Assembly (NCBI RefSeq): GCF_052056485.1
Contig: NZ_CP183948.1
Location: forward strand, 2,604,001 to 2,668,000
Length of the DNA: 64,000 nucleotides
DNA from: Paenibacillus_AQ nitricinens
GTDB lineage: Bacteria; Bacillota; Bacilli; Paenibacillales; Paenibacillaceae
Reading direction: 5' to 3'
Part shown: positions 53,532 to 61,922 of the stretch, one piece after another
Layout: each line of letters starts with the position of its first letter
Numbering within the stretch: the stretch's first letter is position 1
Position numbers and translations under genes: made by a program
The notes under the pieces: model-generated
The model's input: the letters and a program-made list of their open reading frames with translations, nothing else
Databases searched by the model: none
Told to the model about the DNA's origin: nothing

Positions 53532-54832
53532 AGTCAAGCAAAGAACAAACGGCAATAGCCAAGCATCTGATTGTCATCTCTTACGATGCCTTTTCAGAAG
53601 ACCAATGGGAAATGGCCAGCCGTCTTCCAAACCTATCGAAATTGATTAAGAGCGGAGCGCATAGTAATCAATTAAAAAGTGTATATCCCACGCTCACTTA
53701 TGTGGTACACACTACGATAGCAACCGGTGTATATCCAGATAAGCATGGTATCCACCATAATAATCCATTTCAGCCGTTTGTGAAGGAAAAGGAGCAAAAC
53801 TGGTTCTGGTTCAGAAATGCGATAAAGGTGCCCTCGATTTATGATGCTGCGCGCGAGCATAACATGAGTACCGCTGGAATCCTCTGGCCGGTATCAGGGA
53901 AATCTTCAATCCAATATAATATCCCTGAAATCAGAGCCATCAACAACGAAAATCAGGCACTGAAGGTGTTAAAAAGCGGGAGCCCGTTATATTGCATTGA
54001 GATGGAGCTGAAATATGGACGGCTTCGAAAAGGGATTGAACAGCCTTATCTGGATGACTTCACGACAAAGTGTGCGATAGAAACGATTAAGCGTAAAAAG
54101 CCTAATCTTCTTATGATGCATTTGATTGATCTGGATGACGCCAAGCATGTCTACGGCACTGACAGCGATGAAGTGAAGCGGGTAATCACACGTATGGATA
54201 AGCGGTTAGGTGATATTATACAAGCAGTGGATGAAGCCGGGATAAAGGATGACACGTTTTTTTTAGTTTTGGGTGACCATGGCCAGTTCAATGTTCGGTA
54301 CAAAGTGCATTTGAACAACCTTTTGCAGGAAAAAGGGTTGATCTATGAAGAGAACGGCGAAATGAAGTGGAGAGCTTACTTTCAGTGTGGGGGCGGATCC
54401 GCTTATCTGCATATTAAAGAAGATGATGAAGAAGCTGAACAATTAGCGTTAGCTGTTATTCAGGAATATATGGATGATAACGCTTCAGGTATAGAGGAAA
54501 TGTATACTAGAGAGCGGCTGAATCAACTTCATGTGGGCCCATCTACTAAATATATGCTTGAAGCTAGGAGAGGCTATTGTTTCGATGAGAGTATGGATGA
54601 ACCTACGATTGTTGATTTGGACAAACAAGGGATTAAATATGCTACGCATGGCTACTCTCCCGATAAAGAGGATTATAGATGCAACTTGGTGATCTCAGGG
54701 AATAAGGTGAAAAGTGATTTTCCTATAGGGGATCTGGAAATGGTAGATATAGCTCCTACGATGGCAAAGATTTTAGGGATTGATTTTAATCCTTGTGACG
54801 GAAGACCTTTAGATGAAATTTTCTTGGTATAG
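53528..54832 (+). CDS. Alkaline-phosphatase-superfamily phosphodiesterase (NPP-like), cytoplasmic
   Basis: A 434-residue enzyme without signal peptide. The metal ligand Asp20 (Ile-Ser-Tyr-Asp-Ala-Phe) and the nucleophile Thr57 (Tyr-Pro-Thr-Leu-Thr-Tyr) match the nucleotide pyrophosphatase/phosphodiesterase group. Further metal ligands are in Leu-Ile-Asp-Leu-Asp-Asp-Ala-Lys-His, Gly-Asp-His-Gly-Gln and Thr-His-Gly-Tyr-Ser-Pro. It hydrolyses a phosphodiester or pyrophosphate; the substrate is unknown. Four-base overlap with the transporter gene suggests that an imported compound is cut in the cytoplasm. Confidence 0.87.
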   Translation: MKSSKEQTAIAKHLIVISYDAFSEDQWEMASRLPNLSKLIKSGAHSNQLKSVYPTLTYVVHTTIATGVYPDKHGIHHNNPFQPFVKEKEQNWFWFRNAIKVPSIYDAAREHNMSTAGILWPVSGKSSIQYNIPEIRAINNENQALKVLKSGSPLYCIEMELKYGRLRKGIEQPYLDDFTTKCAIETIKRKKPNLLMMHLIDLDDAKHVYGTDSDEVKRVITRMDKRLGDIIQAVDEAGIKDDTFFLVLGDHGQFNVRYKVHLNNLLQEKGLIYEENGEMKWRAYFQCGGGSAYLHIKEDDEEAEQLALAVIQEYMDDNASGIEEMYTRERLNQLHVGPSTKYMLEARRGYCFDESMDEPTIVDLDKQGIKYATHGYSPDKEDYRCNLVISGNKVKSDFPIGDLEMVDIAPTMAKILGIDFNPCDGRPLDEIFLV

Positions 54833-54916
54833 ATTGAATATATATAAAGTCGGAATATTTACTTGAGCCATATCCATATACAATGGAATTAAATTGAATT
54901 TAGAGGTGAATTGGAT

Positions 54917-55999
54917 ATGGATGCTGGTATTAGACAAAAAATTTTAAATAAAAATGACAGACTTATTCATATGGTTTTTGAACGTGCTAAGAGAGATTTT
55001 CCTGATGACATTGCAATCATTGGGCTTACAGGTTCTTTCAGTACCGGAGATTTCCATGAAAAAAGCGATCTTGATCTAATCATAATTAATAACACGGCCC
55101 GAGGCTGGGGGATATCTTCATGTTTTATTTTGGAGGATGTTGGATACGACATCTATTGTACGCCATGGGAAACAAGGATAGAAGATCAAGCGAATCTTGA
55201 GAGTCCGATGATTTCGTGTTTAATAGATCTAGAGCTGTTATATTGTGCGAAACCCGAATATCTGGAAAAGCTAAATTTATATAAACAGAGAGCTCTCGAT
55301 GCTTTGGCAAAGCCTATAGGGAGTGAATGTATTAGTAGAGCGAAAAAGAATATAGACATAGCAAAACAAGAATATACGAATACATTACTTTCTGAAGATA
55401 TCGGAGCAGTGAGGTATGCTTCGAGCGAAGTTGTATACAACTTGGTGAATGCGCTAACACATTTGAACAATACCTATTTTAAAAGGGGACTTAAGAGATA
55501 TCTGGAGGAAATAGCTACGTATCTTTATGTTCCTGATGATTTTGAAAATATATATATGGCTGTGATCGATGCGAAGATAAACGTTGAAATCAGAAGTGCA
55601 TCCTATAGATTTTTAGAAAGCGTCAATGATTTATATAATAAAATGTATAAGGATTTTGTGATTCAGCCTGTCCCAACCTATGATAATCTAGGTGGCACCT
55701 TTGAGGAATTATGGTGTAATTGCCGCAATAAGGTTATAGCAAGTGTGGAATTAAATGATAAATCTTATGCTTATTATGCAGCCATGGGCATACAAAATTT
55801 CCTTGATGAAATGACAGAATCAAGGGGAACAAAAAAGTTTGATATTATGCAGTATTTTGATTCAGATCATCTGCATTTATTTAAAGAGCAGTTCCTGCAG
55901 GTCATGGATGAATATCTTGAAGAATATAATAAGGTGGGAAGGAAAGTTGAACGATACGATACTTTTGAGGAATTATATAACGAATACATGAAGGTGTGA
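54917..55999 (+). CDS. Nucleotidyltransferase-fold protein (MNT/KNT-like)
   Basis: A 360-residue protein. ATG 54917 is preferred because AGAGGTGA lies about seven bases upstream; TTG 54911 is too near. The pol-beta-type nucleotidyltransferase motif is Gly-Ser-Phe-Ser-Thr-Gly followed by Asp51-Leu-Asp53. The C-terminal two thirds are helical, Tyr-rich and like the HEPN-type half of aminoglycoside nucleotidyltransferases. It might modify a small molecule or be a MNT-type regulator; no HEPN partner gene is adjacent. A terminator follows. Confidence 0.82.
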   Translation: MDAGIRQKILNKNDRLIHMVFERAKRDFPDDIAIIGLTGSFSTGDFHEKSDLDLIIINNTARGWGISSCFILEDVGYDIYCTPWETRIEDQANLESPMISCLIDLELLYCAKPEYLEKLNLYKQRALDALAKPIGSECISRAKKNIDIAKQEYTNTLLSEDIGAVRYASSEVVYNLVNALTHLNNTYFKRGLKRYLEEIATYLYVPDDFENIYMAVIDAKINVEIRSASYRFLESVNDLYNKMYKDFVIQPVPTYDNLGGTFEELWCNCRNKVIASVELNDKSYAYYAAMGIQNFLDEMTESRGTKKFDIMQYFDSDHLHLFKEQFLQVMDEYLEEYNKVGRKVERYDTFEELYNEYMKV

Positions 56000-56010
56000 T
56001 AGAGAAGATT

Positions 56011-56045
56011 ACCAGATTACGAATTTTCGTAGTCTGGTTTTTTCA
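56011..56045 (+). terminator. Terminator after nucleotidyltransferase gene
   Basis: ACCAGATTACGAA pairs with TTCGTAGTCTGGT, followed by a T-run. Confidence 0.85.
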
Positions 56046-56226
56046 TTTTTTATGGAACGATAAGATTATTTTAAGTCATATGGGTAAAATAATAGATATC
56101 ATACTAGCGGCGTCTGATTTGCCAAAGTGGTGACATTTATTATAGACTGTTTTTTGTCGGCTTTTGTCCAGTGGATGTTTTTCACTTGCAGTGATATAAA
56201 AAACTAAATTGAAGTGGGGAAATGGA

Positions 56227-57102
56227 ATGCATGGAATAAGACAGCATCAAAAATCAAATAAGCTGAAGATATTTTCAAAAGTCATATTAATTATTATAGG
56301 GGCACTTATAACTTCATATGGCCTGGAATCCGTATTAATCCCTAACAATGTTTCAGATGGTGGTGTAACAGGCCTAAGTATCGTGGGCTCACAGCTGTTT
56401 GGATTACCGTTAGGGCTGCTAATTGTTATAATTAACATCCCTTTTGTTTGGCTGGGATATAAGCAAATTGGTAAAAGCTTTGCTATTTATTCCATTATTG
56501 GTATTGCTTCACTAGCTATTGGTACAAGCCTTATGCACCATGTGCCAACGATTATTGAAGGGGATACATTATTAATTACTGTTGTAGGCGGGATTATCAT
56601 CGGTTTTGGTATGGGTTTAGCGTTACGTAATGGTGGGGCGTTAGATGGGATCGACATGTTGGCTGTATTGCTTTCACGAAAAATACCTTTTGGGACAAGT
56701 GATCTAATCTTATTCCTAAACATGTTTGTATTTATTGTTGTTTCAACTGCATTTGGTCTACAAGGGGCGATTCTATCCGCACTTGCTTATTTTATTGCTT
56801 CTAAAGTGATTCATATTGTTGAAGAAGGACTGAGCGGTTCTAAAACGTTTAAAATCATCACCGTTCAGCCGGAAATCATGGTAGAAACGATTCGTGACCG
56901 ATTGGGTCGCGGGGCAACCTATACAGATGCTTACGGTGGTTACTCGAATGAACAATTCAAAGAAATCACCTGTGTAATTAACCGTCTGGAAGAAAGCAAA
57001 ATCAAAGAAATCATTCATGAAATTGACCCTAACGCTTTTGTCGTAGTATATGATGTTGCAGAAGTTAAGGGCGGTAATTTCAAAAAGCATAATATTCATT
57101 AA
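56227..57102 (+). CDS. YitT-family membrane protein (DUF161/DUF2179)
   Basis: A 291-residue protein, ATG 56227; the ribosome site GTGGGGA is upstream. Five to six membrane helices lie between residues 15 and 195, with the family motif Pro-Asn-Asn-Val-Ser-Asp-Gly-Gly-Val-Thr-Gly near residue 45 and Asn-Gly-Gly-Ala-Leu-Asp-Gly-Ile-Asp near 140. The last 80 residues are the cytoplasmic DUF2179 domain with Gly-Arg-Gly-Ala-Thr-Tyr-Thr-Asp-Ala-Tyr-Gly-Gly-Tyr. Several paralogs are usual in Bacillales; function is unknown. Confidence 0.9.
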   Translation: MHGIRQHQKSNKLKIFSKVILIIIGALITSYGLESVLIPNNVSDGGVTGLSIVGSQLFGLPLGLLIVIINIPFVWLGYKQIGKSFAIYSIIGIASLAIGTSLMHHVPTIIEGDTLLITVVGGIIIGFGMGLALRNGGALDGIDMLAVLLSRKIPFGTSDLILFLNMFVFIVVSTAFGLQGAILSALAYFIASKVIHIVEEGLSGSKTFKIITVQPEIMVETIRDRLGRGATYTDAYGGYSNEQFKEITCVINRLEESKIKEIIHEIDPNAFVVVYDVAEVKGGNFKKHNIH

Positions 57103-57133
57103 TTACGATCCTGAAGTGACATCTCCTCCGTGT

Positions 57134-57169
57134 TTGACAAATGCATAAAATGTAACTATTATTGTTGCA
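57134..57169 (+). promoter_or_regulatory. Promoter and self-operator of the Rrf2 regulator
   Basis: TTGACA (57134-57139) and TATTAT (57157-57162) are separated by exactly 17 bases. TGTAAC (57151) and GTTGCA (ending 57169) form an inverted repeat with one mismatch and a seven-base centre that overlaps the -10. Confidence 0.7.
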
Positions 57170-57224
57170 TCTGATTAATGCACTTGTTAATTGTACGACA
57201 GTAAGGCAGAAGGAGAGATTTATA

Positions 57225-57647
57225 GTGAACATTAGCACCCGATTTGCGGTAGCCATTCATATATTAACGTTAATCGACAGTAATAAAGAGGGCAAAAGTA
57301 CCTCGGAGTGGATAGCTGGTAGTGTGAACACGAACCCTGTAGTTATCCGCCGGCTAACGAGTATGCTGCAAAAAGCAGGACTGGTAACAGCCCGCCCTGG
57401 AGTCGCAGGAGCCTCGCTGTCACGTAGTGCCGCTGAGATTACACTGCTTCAGATTTATAAGGCAGTAAACGCGGTGGAGGAGGATTCGTTGTTCTCAGTT
57501 CATGAGCACCCTAACCCTGAATGTCCAGTCGGCAAAAATATAGCCAGCGCCATTGTACCCGTATTCTCTCTCGCGCAAAAGGCAATGGAGAATGTCCTTC
57601 AAGAGGTTACTTTGGAGCAGATTGTGAATGAAATGCCTGAAATATAA
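57225..57647 (+). CDS. Rrf2-family transcriptional regulator (YwnA-like)
   Basis: A 140-residue winged-helix regulator starting at GTG 57225, seven bases after AAGGAGAG. The HTH covers about 1-70 (Ser-Thr-Arg-Phe-Ala-Val-Ala-Ile-His-Ile and Asn-Pro-Val-Val-Ile-Arg-Arg-Leu). It has a single Cys (Asn-Pro-Glu-Cys-Pro-Val-Gly) and lacks the three-Cys iron-sulfur cluster of IscR/NsrR, matching the YwnA branch. It probably represses itself through the operator overlapping its promoter. A YwnB-like oxidoreductase, its neighbour in B. subtilis, is encoded 4.3 kb away. Confidence 0.88.
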   Translation: MNISTRFAVAIHILTLIDSNKEGKSTSEWIAGSVNTNPVVIRRLTSMLQKAGLVTARPGVAGASLSRSAAEITLLQIYKAVNAVEEDSLFSVHEHPNPECPVGKNIASAIVPVFSLAQKAMENVLQEVTLEQIVNEMPEI

Positions 57648-57672
57648 CCATCTCATATCGCAACTTAGAATG

Positions 57673-57716
57673 AAGACCACAACATGTGCTAACATGCTTG
57701 TGGTCTTTTTTTTTAT
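57673..57716 (+). terminator. Terminator after rrf2-like gene
   Basis: AAGACCACAA and TTGTGGTCTT arms with inner CATG pairs, followed by a long T-run. Confidence 0.85.
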
Positions 57717-57880
57717 TAGAAATATATCTTTCATGCCATTTCGGGGATTGAGAGTAGTGACTCAAAGAAGGGAAGTAGGGCGTAATCATAGAATCTGTAT
57801 TTAGAAGGCAGAAAACAGATAATACTTCATATAGGGAAACTCTAAGATGGTGAAGTGGAAAAATGAACGGAGGATTTACA

Positions 57881-58615
57881 GTGGAACAGATCGCATTAAT
57901 CTCAGATATTCATGGGAATGTCCCGGCTTTGACAGCCGTATTAGAGGATATTAAGCAGCGTGGAATTAGCAGGATATTGTGCCTAGGGGATATTGTTGGA
58001 AAAGGGCCGAATTCAGATCTAGCCGTTGATATCATTAAGAACAATTGTGAAATCAGTGTTATGGGAAACTGGGATGATCTAATGAATCAGGATGTTGATT
58101 TTGAGATGGCCCGGTGGTGCCGGGAATTGTTAGGGAAGGACCGTTTGGCTTATTTAGGCACATTACCGTTCTCGATTGAGTTTATGATGAGTGGTAAGTT
58201 TATCCGATTATTTCATGCTTCGCCAAGAAGTTACTATGAACGGATTCAGCCTTGGGATGATTACGAAAAGCGATTGTCTATGTTTGGTTATTCCGATTTC
58301 TGTCAGGAGAAACGACAAGCGGATATCGTAGGCTATGGGGATATTCACAATGCTTTTATTCAACATTTAGAAGGGAAGACTTTATTTAATGTGGGCAGTG
58401 TGGGGAATCCTCTTGATGTCACTCAGGCATCATATGTGATTTTGGAGGGGGAGTATGGGGGCCTGACAACAGCATCTTTGAATATACAATTTGTAAGAGT
58501 TCCTTATGATATTGAGTTAGCCATTCAACAAGCCATAGATGCGGTTATGCCAGCCACAGAGCCCTATATTCGAGAGCTTAGAATTGCGCAGTACAGAGGG
58601 AATGGTCGGGGATAA
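57881..58615 (+). CDS. Calcineurin-like metallophosphoesterase (YfcE/ApaH-like)
   Basis: A 244-residue enzyme. GTG 57881 follows GGAGG by seven bases, and the product then begins in the usual way for the family. Metal motifs are Ser-Asp-Ile-His-Gly-Asn (Asp9, His11), Gly-Asp-Ile-Val-Gly-Lys-Gly-Pro, Gly-Asn-Trp-Asp-Asp (Asp in place of the usual His-Asp-Gly), Phe-His-Ala-Ser and Gly-Asp-Ile-His. It is a cytoplasmic phosphodiesterase/phosphatase of unknown substrate. It starts a tightly packed four-gene run that ends with the excisionase-like protein. Confidence 0.85.
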   Translation: MEQIALISDIHGNVPALTAVLEDIKQRGISRILCLGDIVGKGPNSDLAVDIIKNNCEISVMGNWDDLMNQDVDFEMARWCRELLGKDRLAYLGTLPFSIEFMMSGKFIRLFHASPRSYYERIQPWDDYEKRLSMFGYSDFCQEKRQADIVGYGDIHNAFIQHLEGKTLFNVGSVGNPLDVTQASYVILEGEYGGLTTASLNIQFVRVPYDIELAIQQAIDAVMPATEPYIRELRIAQYRGNGRG

Positions 58616-58664
58616 TTTAAGGCAACCTTAATTCATGCCATCAAAAAGTAACGGAGGGAACGTA

Positions 58665-59249
58665 TTGAAGCTTAGTCAGGTGTTTGAGCAATTCCCTATT
58701 TTAGAAACAGAGCAACTGATCCTCAAAAAAATTGAAGTTAGTAACCTTGAAGAGGTATTTGGTATTTATAGCAATGATCAAGTGTTTGAGTACTGCGGAA
58801 TCATTCCGAAACATAATAAAGATACAGTAAAGAATATGATCGGACATTTCGAACGTGATTTTAATAAAGGGTTAAGAGTGAAGTGGGGAATTTTCCGTAA
58901 AAATAATCCATACATACTGCTAGGTATTATCGAAGCTATGGATTTTAATCAAAAAGTGGATATGGTCACGATTGGTTATTTTTTGGCGGAGTCTTATTGG
59001 GGAAAAGGGATTGCAACTCAGGCCGTTGAAACGGTGAAAAAATATTTATTTGAGACGGCAGAGGTCAATCGAATTCAAGCTGAAGTCATGCCTTTTAATG
59101 AGCGGTCCAAGCGGGTCCTTTTGAAAAGTGGCTTTATGAAAGAGGGGACGTTAAGACAAGCCCATGTATGGTCAGGTAAAGGGCTCATTGATTTGGAGAT
59201 TTACAGTATTTTAGCAGAGGAATACGGAAAGGGAAAAAACAGATCCTAG
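58665..59249 (+). CDS. RimJ/RimL-type GNAT acetyltransferase
   Basis: A 194-residue enzyme, starting at TTG 58665 six bases after GGAGGG; an upstream ATG 58635 lacks a ribosome site. The N-terminal Leu-Glu-Thr-Glu-Gln-Leu-Ile-Leu-Lys is the usual RimJ/RimL beginning. The acetyl-CoA loop Trp-Gly-Lys-Gly-Ile-Ala-Thr-Gln-Ala is near residues 117-125, and Asn-Glu-Arg-Ser-Lys-Arg-Val-Leu-Leu-Lys-Ser-Gly-Phe near 155. Probably acetylates a protein N-terminus or a small amine. Stop codon overlaps the next reading region. Confidence 0.87.
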   Translation: MKLSQVFEQFPILETEQLILKKIEVSNLEEVFGIYSNDQVFEYCGIIPKHNKDTVKNMIGHFERDFNKGLRVKWGIFRKNNPYILLGIIEAMDFNQKVDMVTIGYFLAESYWGKGIATQAVETVKKYLFETAEVNRIQAEVMPFNERSKRVLLKSGFMKEGTLRQAHVWSGKGLIDLEIYSILAEEYGKGKNRS

Positions 59250-59266
59250 TGAAAGTAGGGGGAATT

Positions 59267-60013
59267 ATGGGGACTATCGTGGTAATCGGCGGGGGGGAGC
59301 TAATCGATCTAGAAACGCTTGAAATGGATCGTGAAGTTGTGAAGTTAACCCAGAAAGCTAATCCGAAAGCGTTATTCATACCAACAGCTAGCAGTGATGC
59401 ACCAGGTTATTGTGATACGTTCAACAAAGTGTATGGCGAGATTCTAGGATGTGAAACAAGTCATTTATTGCTTGTGAGCCAAACCAATACCCATGAAGAA
59501 ATCGCAGAGTTAATTATATCCGCTGATCTGATTTATGTTGGTGGAGGCAATACCCGAAAGATGCTTGAAATTTGGAAAAATACCGGCGTGGATGTGCTTC
59601 TAAAAGAAGCATACACCGCTGGGACCATATTAGCAGGGCTGAGTGCAGGTTCCATTTGCTGGTTTGACTATGGGCATAGTGACTCTGAAGCGTTCGACGA
59701 CCAAGGGAACTGGCAGTATATTAAGCTTGAAGCGATGGGGATTCTGCCAGGTATTCATTGTCCGCATTATAATGAGGATATTCGGGTTGAGGATTTTTCG
59801 CGTATGGTAAAAGACGGAGGTTTGCTCGGAATCGCAGTGGATAATAGCTGTGCCATCATCTACAAGGATTATGAATATAAGGTGATGTCGTCCAGAGAAG
59901 AAGCTAAGGCCTACCGCGTGATGGACTCGGAGCAAGGTGTTGTCGTTACGCAAATCGAAGAACACCCAAGCTACAGACCACTTCAAGAAGTGTATGGTGG
60001 AGGTGATCAATGA
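59267..60013 (+). CDS. Peptidase S51-family protein (cyanophycinase/PepE-like)
   Basis: A 248-residue protein. ATG 59267 has AGGGGG upstream and is preferred over GTG 59249. The class I glutamine-amidotransferase-like fold has the nucleophile Ser126 in Gly-Leu-Ser-Ala-Gly-Ser, the motif Tyr-Val-Gly-Gly-Gly-Asn-Thr near residue 90, and a later His-Cys-Pro-His-Tyr. PepE-type relatives cleave Asp-x dipeptides, but this branch is uncharacterised. Its end overlaps the next gene as ATGA. Confidence 0.87.
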   Translation: MGTIVVIGGGELIDLETLEMDREVVKLTQKANPKALFIPTASSDAPGYCDTFNKVYGEILGCETSHLLLVSQTNTHEEIAELIISADLIYVGGGNTRKMLEIWKNTGVDVLLKEAYTAGTILAGLSAGSICWFDYGHSDSEAFDDQGNWQYIKLEAMGILPGIHCPHYNEDIRVEDFSRMVKDGGLLGIAVDNSCAIIYKDYEYKVMSSREEAKAYRVMDSEQGVVVTQIEEHPSYRPLQEVYGGGDQ

Positions 60014-60384
60014 AGTCTAATCAAATCTCAATGATCGTGGCGAGTCTTATTCTAGGAGTTTCATTTATTATTGGATGTTTAATAACTAATGGCGATAAAG
60101 AGTTGGAAGTTGATCAAGACCAGACGCCATCCATAGTAACGGCAGATAAGCTTTTGATCGATATTAAAGAGACGGCCTTATACTTAAATATGACTGAAGA
60201 TCAAGTGATGAATATTATTAAAACGGAGCATGAGAATTTAAGCAGATCGGGCATTTTTCAAGGAACTATGTTTCCTTACATCAGAGTTGGTAATGAATAT
60301 CTTTTTAACAAAGACTTATTAACAACCTGGGTTTCGGATGCCTCCTTAAATAGGAGGGTTTATCTAAACGGACAAACGAAATAA
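60010..60384 (+). CDS. Membrane-anchored protein with an excisionase-like domain
   Basis: A 124-residue protein, coupled to the S51 gene by a four-base overlap. Residues about 6-24 are hydrophobic and contain Phe-Ile-Ile-Gly-Cys, a plausible lipobox; the rest would then be outside the cytoplasm. Residues about 50-118 look like a winged-helix excisionase (HTH_17) fold: Ile-Lys-Glu-Thr-Ala-Leu-Tyr-Leu-Asn-Met-Thr-Glu-Asp-Gln-Val, then Phe-Pro-Tyr-Ile-Arg-Val-Gly-Asn-Glu-Tyr-Leu-Phe and a Leu-Leu-x-x-Trp helix. A DNA-binding fold outside the cell is unexpected, so it may bind something else or stay inside as a TM protein. Confidence 0.7.
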   Translation: MKSNQISMIVASLILGVSFIIGCLITNGDKELEVDQDQTPSIVTADKLLIDIKETALYLNMTEDQVMNIIKTEHENLSRSGIFQGTMFPYIRVGNEYLFNKDLLTTWVSDASLNRRVYLNGQTK

Positions 60385-60414
60385 GGTTTTACTCGGATAA
60401 GGAAGGTGCTCTCA

Positions 60415-60690
60415 ATTAAACTACTGTTTGTGTGCAGTCAGAATCGCTGGCAAGTCTAACTGCAGAGAAGATATTTCAAGGAATCGATGGTCATGATGTG
60501 AGATCTGCTGGAACAGAGAATCAAACTTTCTGAGGGGCATGTGGGCTGGGCGGATGTTATTTTTGTGATGGAGAAGAAGCATGTTCGAAGAATTCAATAT
60601 AAATTCAGAGAGGGTGTAATCGGTAAAAGAATAATTTGTTTGAATATAACAGATGATTATTAGTAAATGGATGAAGTGTTCTTATGAATC
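60415..60690 (+). pseudogene. Decayed low-molecular-weight phosphotyrosine phosphatase-like gene
   Basis: Three frames joined give a chain that starts Lys-Leu-Leu-Phe-Val-Cys-Ser-Gln-Asn-Arg-Trp, continues Ser-Leu-Thr-Ala-Glu-Lys-Ile-Phe-Gln-Gly, then Val-Arg-Ser-Ala-Gly-Thr-Glu and Gly-His-Val-Gly-Trp-Ala-Asp-Val-Ile-Phe-Val-Met-Glu. The first is the P-loop end of a small tyrosine phosphatase. Lesions: a one-base loss after the Arg-Trp codons (about 60454), a second frame change near 60512, tandem stop codons TAGTAA at 60661-60666, and an ATT where the start codon should be. GGAAGG still precedes it. Non-functional as read. Confidence 0.75.
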
Positions 60691-60725
60691 ATGTTTGGCT
60701 GTGAATCAGTCAGCATGATTTTTTT
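60687..60725 (+). terminator. Terminator after phosphatase pseudogene
   Basis: AATCATG pairs with CATGATT with inner GGCTG/CAGTC pairing, followed by a T-run. Confidence 0.7.
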
Positions 60726-60733
60726 GTTGGTAA

Positions 60734-60773
60734 TTGACAAACATATAGAAGGTAACTATACTAAAGATAGTTA
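60734..60773 (+). promoter_or_regulatory. Promoter and operator of the CatE-like gene
   Basis: TTGACA (60734-60739) and TATACT (60757-60762) have a 17-base spacer. TAACTAT (60753-60759) and ATAGTTA (60767-60773) form perfect seven-base arms around ACTAAAG, covering the -10. The half-site resembles the one upstream of the nitroreductase gene. Confidence 0.75.
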
Positions 60774-60816
60774 ATTTGTAACTGATTAAGTTACAGGAAT
60801 AGTGGGAGGAAACATA

Positions 60817-61692
60817 ATGACAACTAAAACAACACTTCATCCGGACGTAGAGATTGGTCTGGTGCAAATTAGAGTAAGTAATTTAGAGCGTTCGCTCACC
60901 TTTTATCAGAACGTAGTGGGGTTAAGTGTTCTGCGGCAATCTGGCCGTGAGGTGGAAATGACTGCTGATGGTCAAAATGTGTTATTGATTCTGCGGGAGA
61001 TTGAGAATGCAAGGGTGCTTCGTCCAAACTCCGTAGCTGGACTGTATCATTTTGCTATTCTTGTTCCGGATCGTCCTAGCTTGGGACTCGTTGTGCGCAA
61101 TTTGATCGCTTTGGGAATTGAAGTGGGCCAGGGAGATCATTTGGTGAGTGAAGCGCTGTATATTCAGGACCCGGATAACAACGGAATCGAAATTTATCGA
61201 GATCGTCCTAGGGATACATGGAAGTATGATGCGGAAGGGCATGTAATGATGACAACGGACCCAGTGGATGTAGATGGTTTGTTGGCGGCTTCTGAAGGGT
61301 TGAAATGGAACGGGCTTCCAGCTGGAACGGTGATCGGACATGTACACTTTCATGTGGGTAATTTAACTAAGGCGAAGGAGTTCTACGTTGGTTTGCTTGG
61401 TTTTGATCTAGTGGCTAATTATGGCAGTGCGGCAATGTTTATCTCTGCAGGTGGGTATCACCACCACATTGGATTGAATATATGGGCGGGGCAAGGCGCA
61501 CCTGTGGCACCTGCAGATGCAGTAGGAATTGATTATTTCACCTTACTTCTTCCGAATGAAGCGGAGCGTACGTCTGTAGTGGAGCGTGTTAAGCAGGCGG
61601 GTTACACCGTTGTAGAAGAGAATGGAATCCCTACATTCAAAGATCCGTGGAATATTGGAATCAGACTTATAGTGAAAAGTCATACCAAATAA
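60817..61692 (+). CDS. VOC-family dioxygenase, CatE-like (catechol 2,3-dioxygenase type)
   Basis: A 291-residue protein from ATG 60817, seven bases after GGGAGG. Two VOC (glyoxalase/extradiol dioxygenase) repeats cover about 10-125 and 165-285. Metal ligands are likely the His in Leu-Tyr-His-Phe-Ala or Gly-His-Val-His-Phe-His and the Glu in Gly-Ile-Glu-Ile-Tyr-Arg-Asp. This is the layout of B. subtilis CatE, which removes catechols. The upstream operator over the promoter fits control by a quinone-sensing MarR/DUF24 repressor. No such repressor gene is in the window. Confidence 0.85.
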   Translation: MTTKTTLHPDVEIGLVQIRVSNLERSLTFYQNVVGLSVLRQSGREVEMTADGQNVLLILREIENARVLRPNSVAGLYHFAILVPDRPSLGLVVRNLIALGIEVGQGDHLVSEALYIQDPDNNGIEIYRDRPRDTWKYDAEGHVMMTTDPVDVDGLLAASEGLKWNGLPAGTVIGHVHFHVGNLTKAKEFYVGLLGFDLVANYGSAAMFISAGGYHHHIGLNIWAGQGAPVAPADAVGIDYFTLLLPNEAERTSVVERVKQAGYTVVEENGIPTFKDPWNIGIRLIVKSHTK

Positions 61693-61922
61693 CTAATCAC
61701 CAATGGATAAGGGTTGTTGGAATCATTCAAAAGGGCCTATGAGAACACATTATGTGGAGATGAAATCTTCTTCCATACGATCATTTTGAATAGTGCGTTT
61801 AAGAATAATGTACGAACTGGGGAGAAAGTTAGATCTGGATATCGACCGAAGCATCGTTCAGGAGCTCCTTAATATAAATACTACAGTAAAAAAATCGTAA
61901 ACATATACAGGAGGACAAGCTT

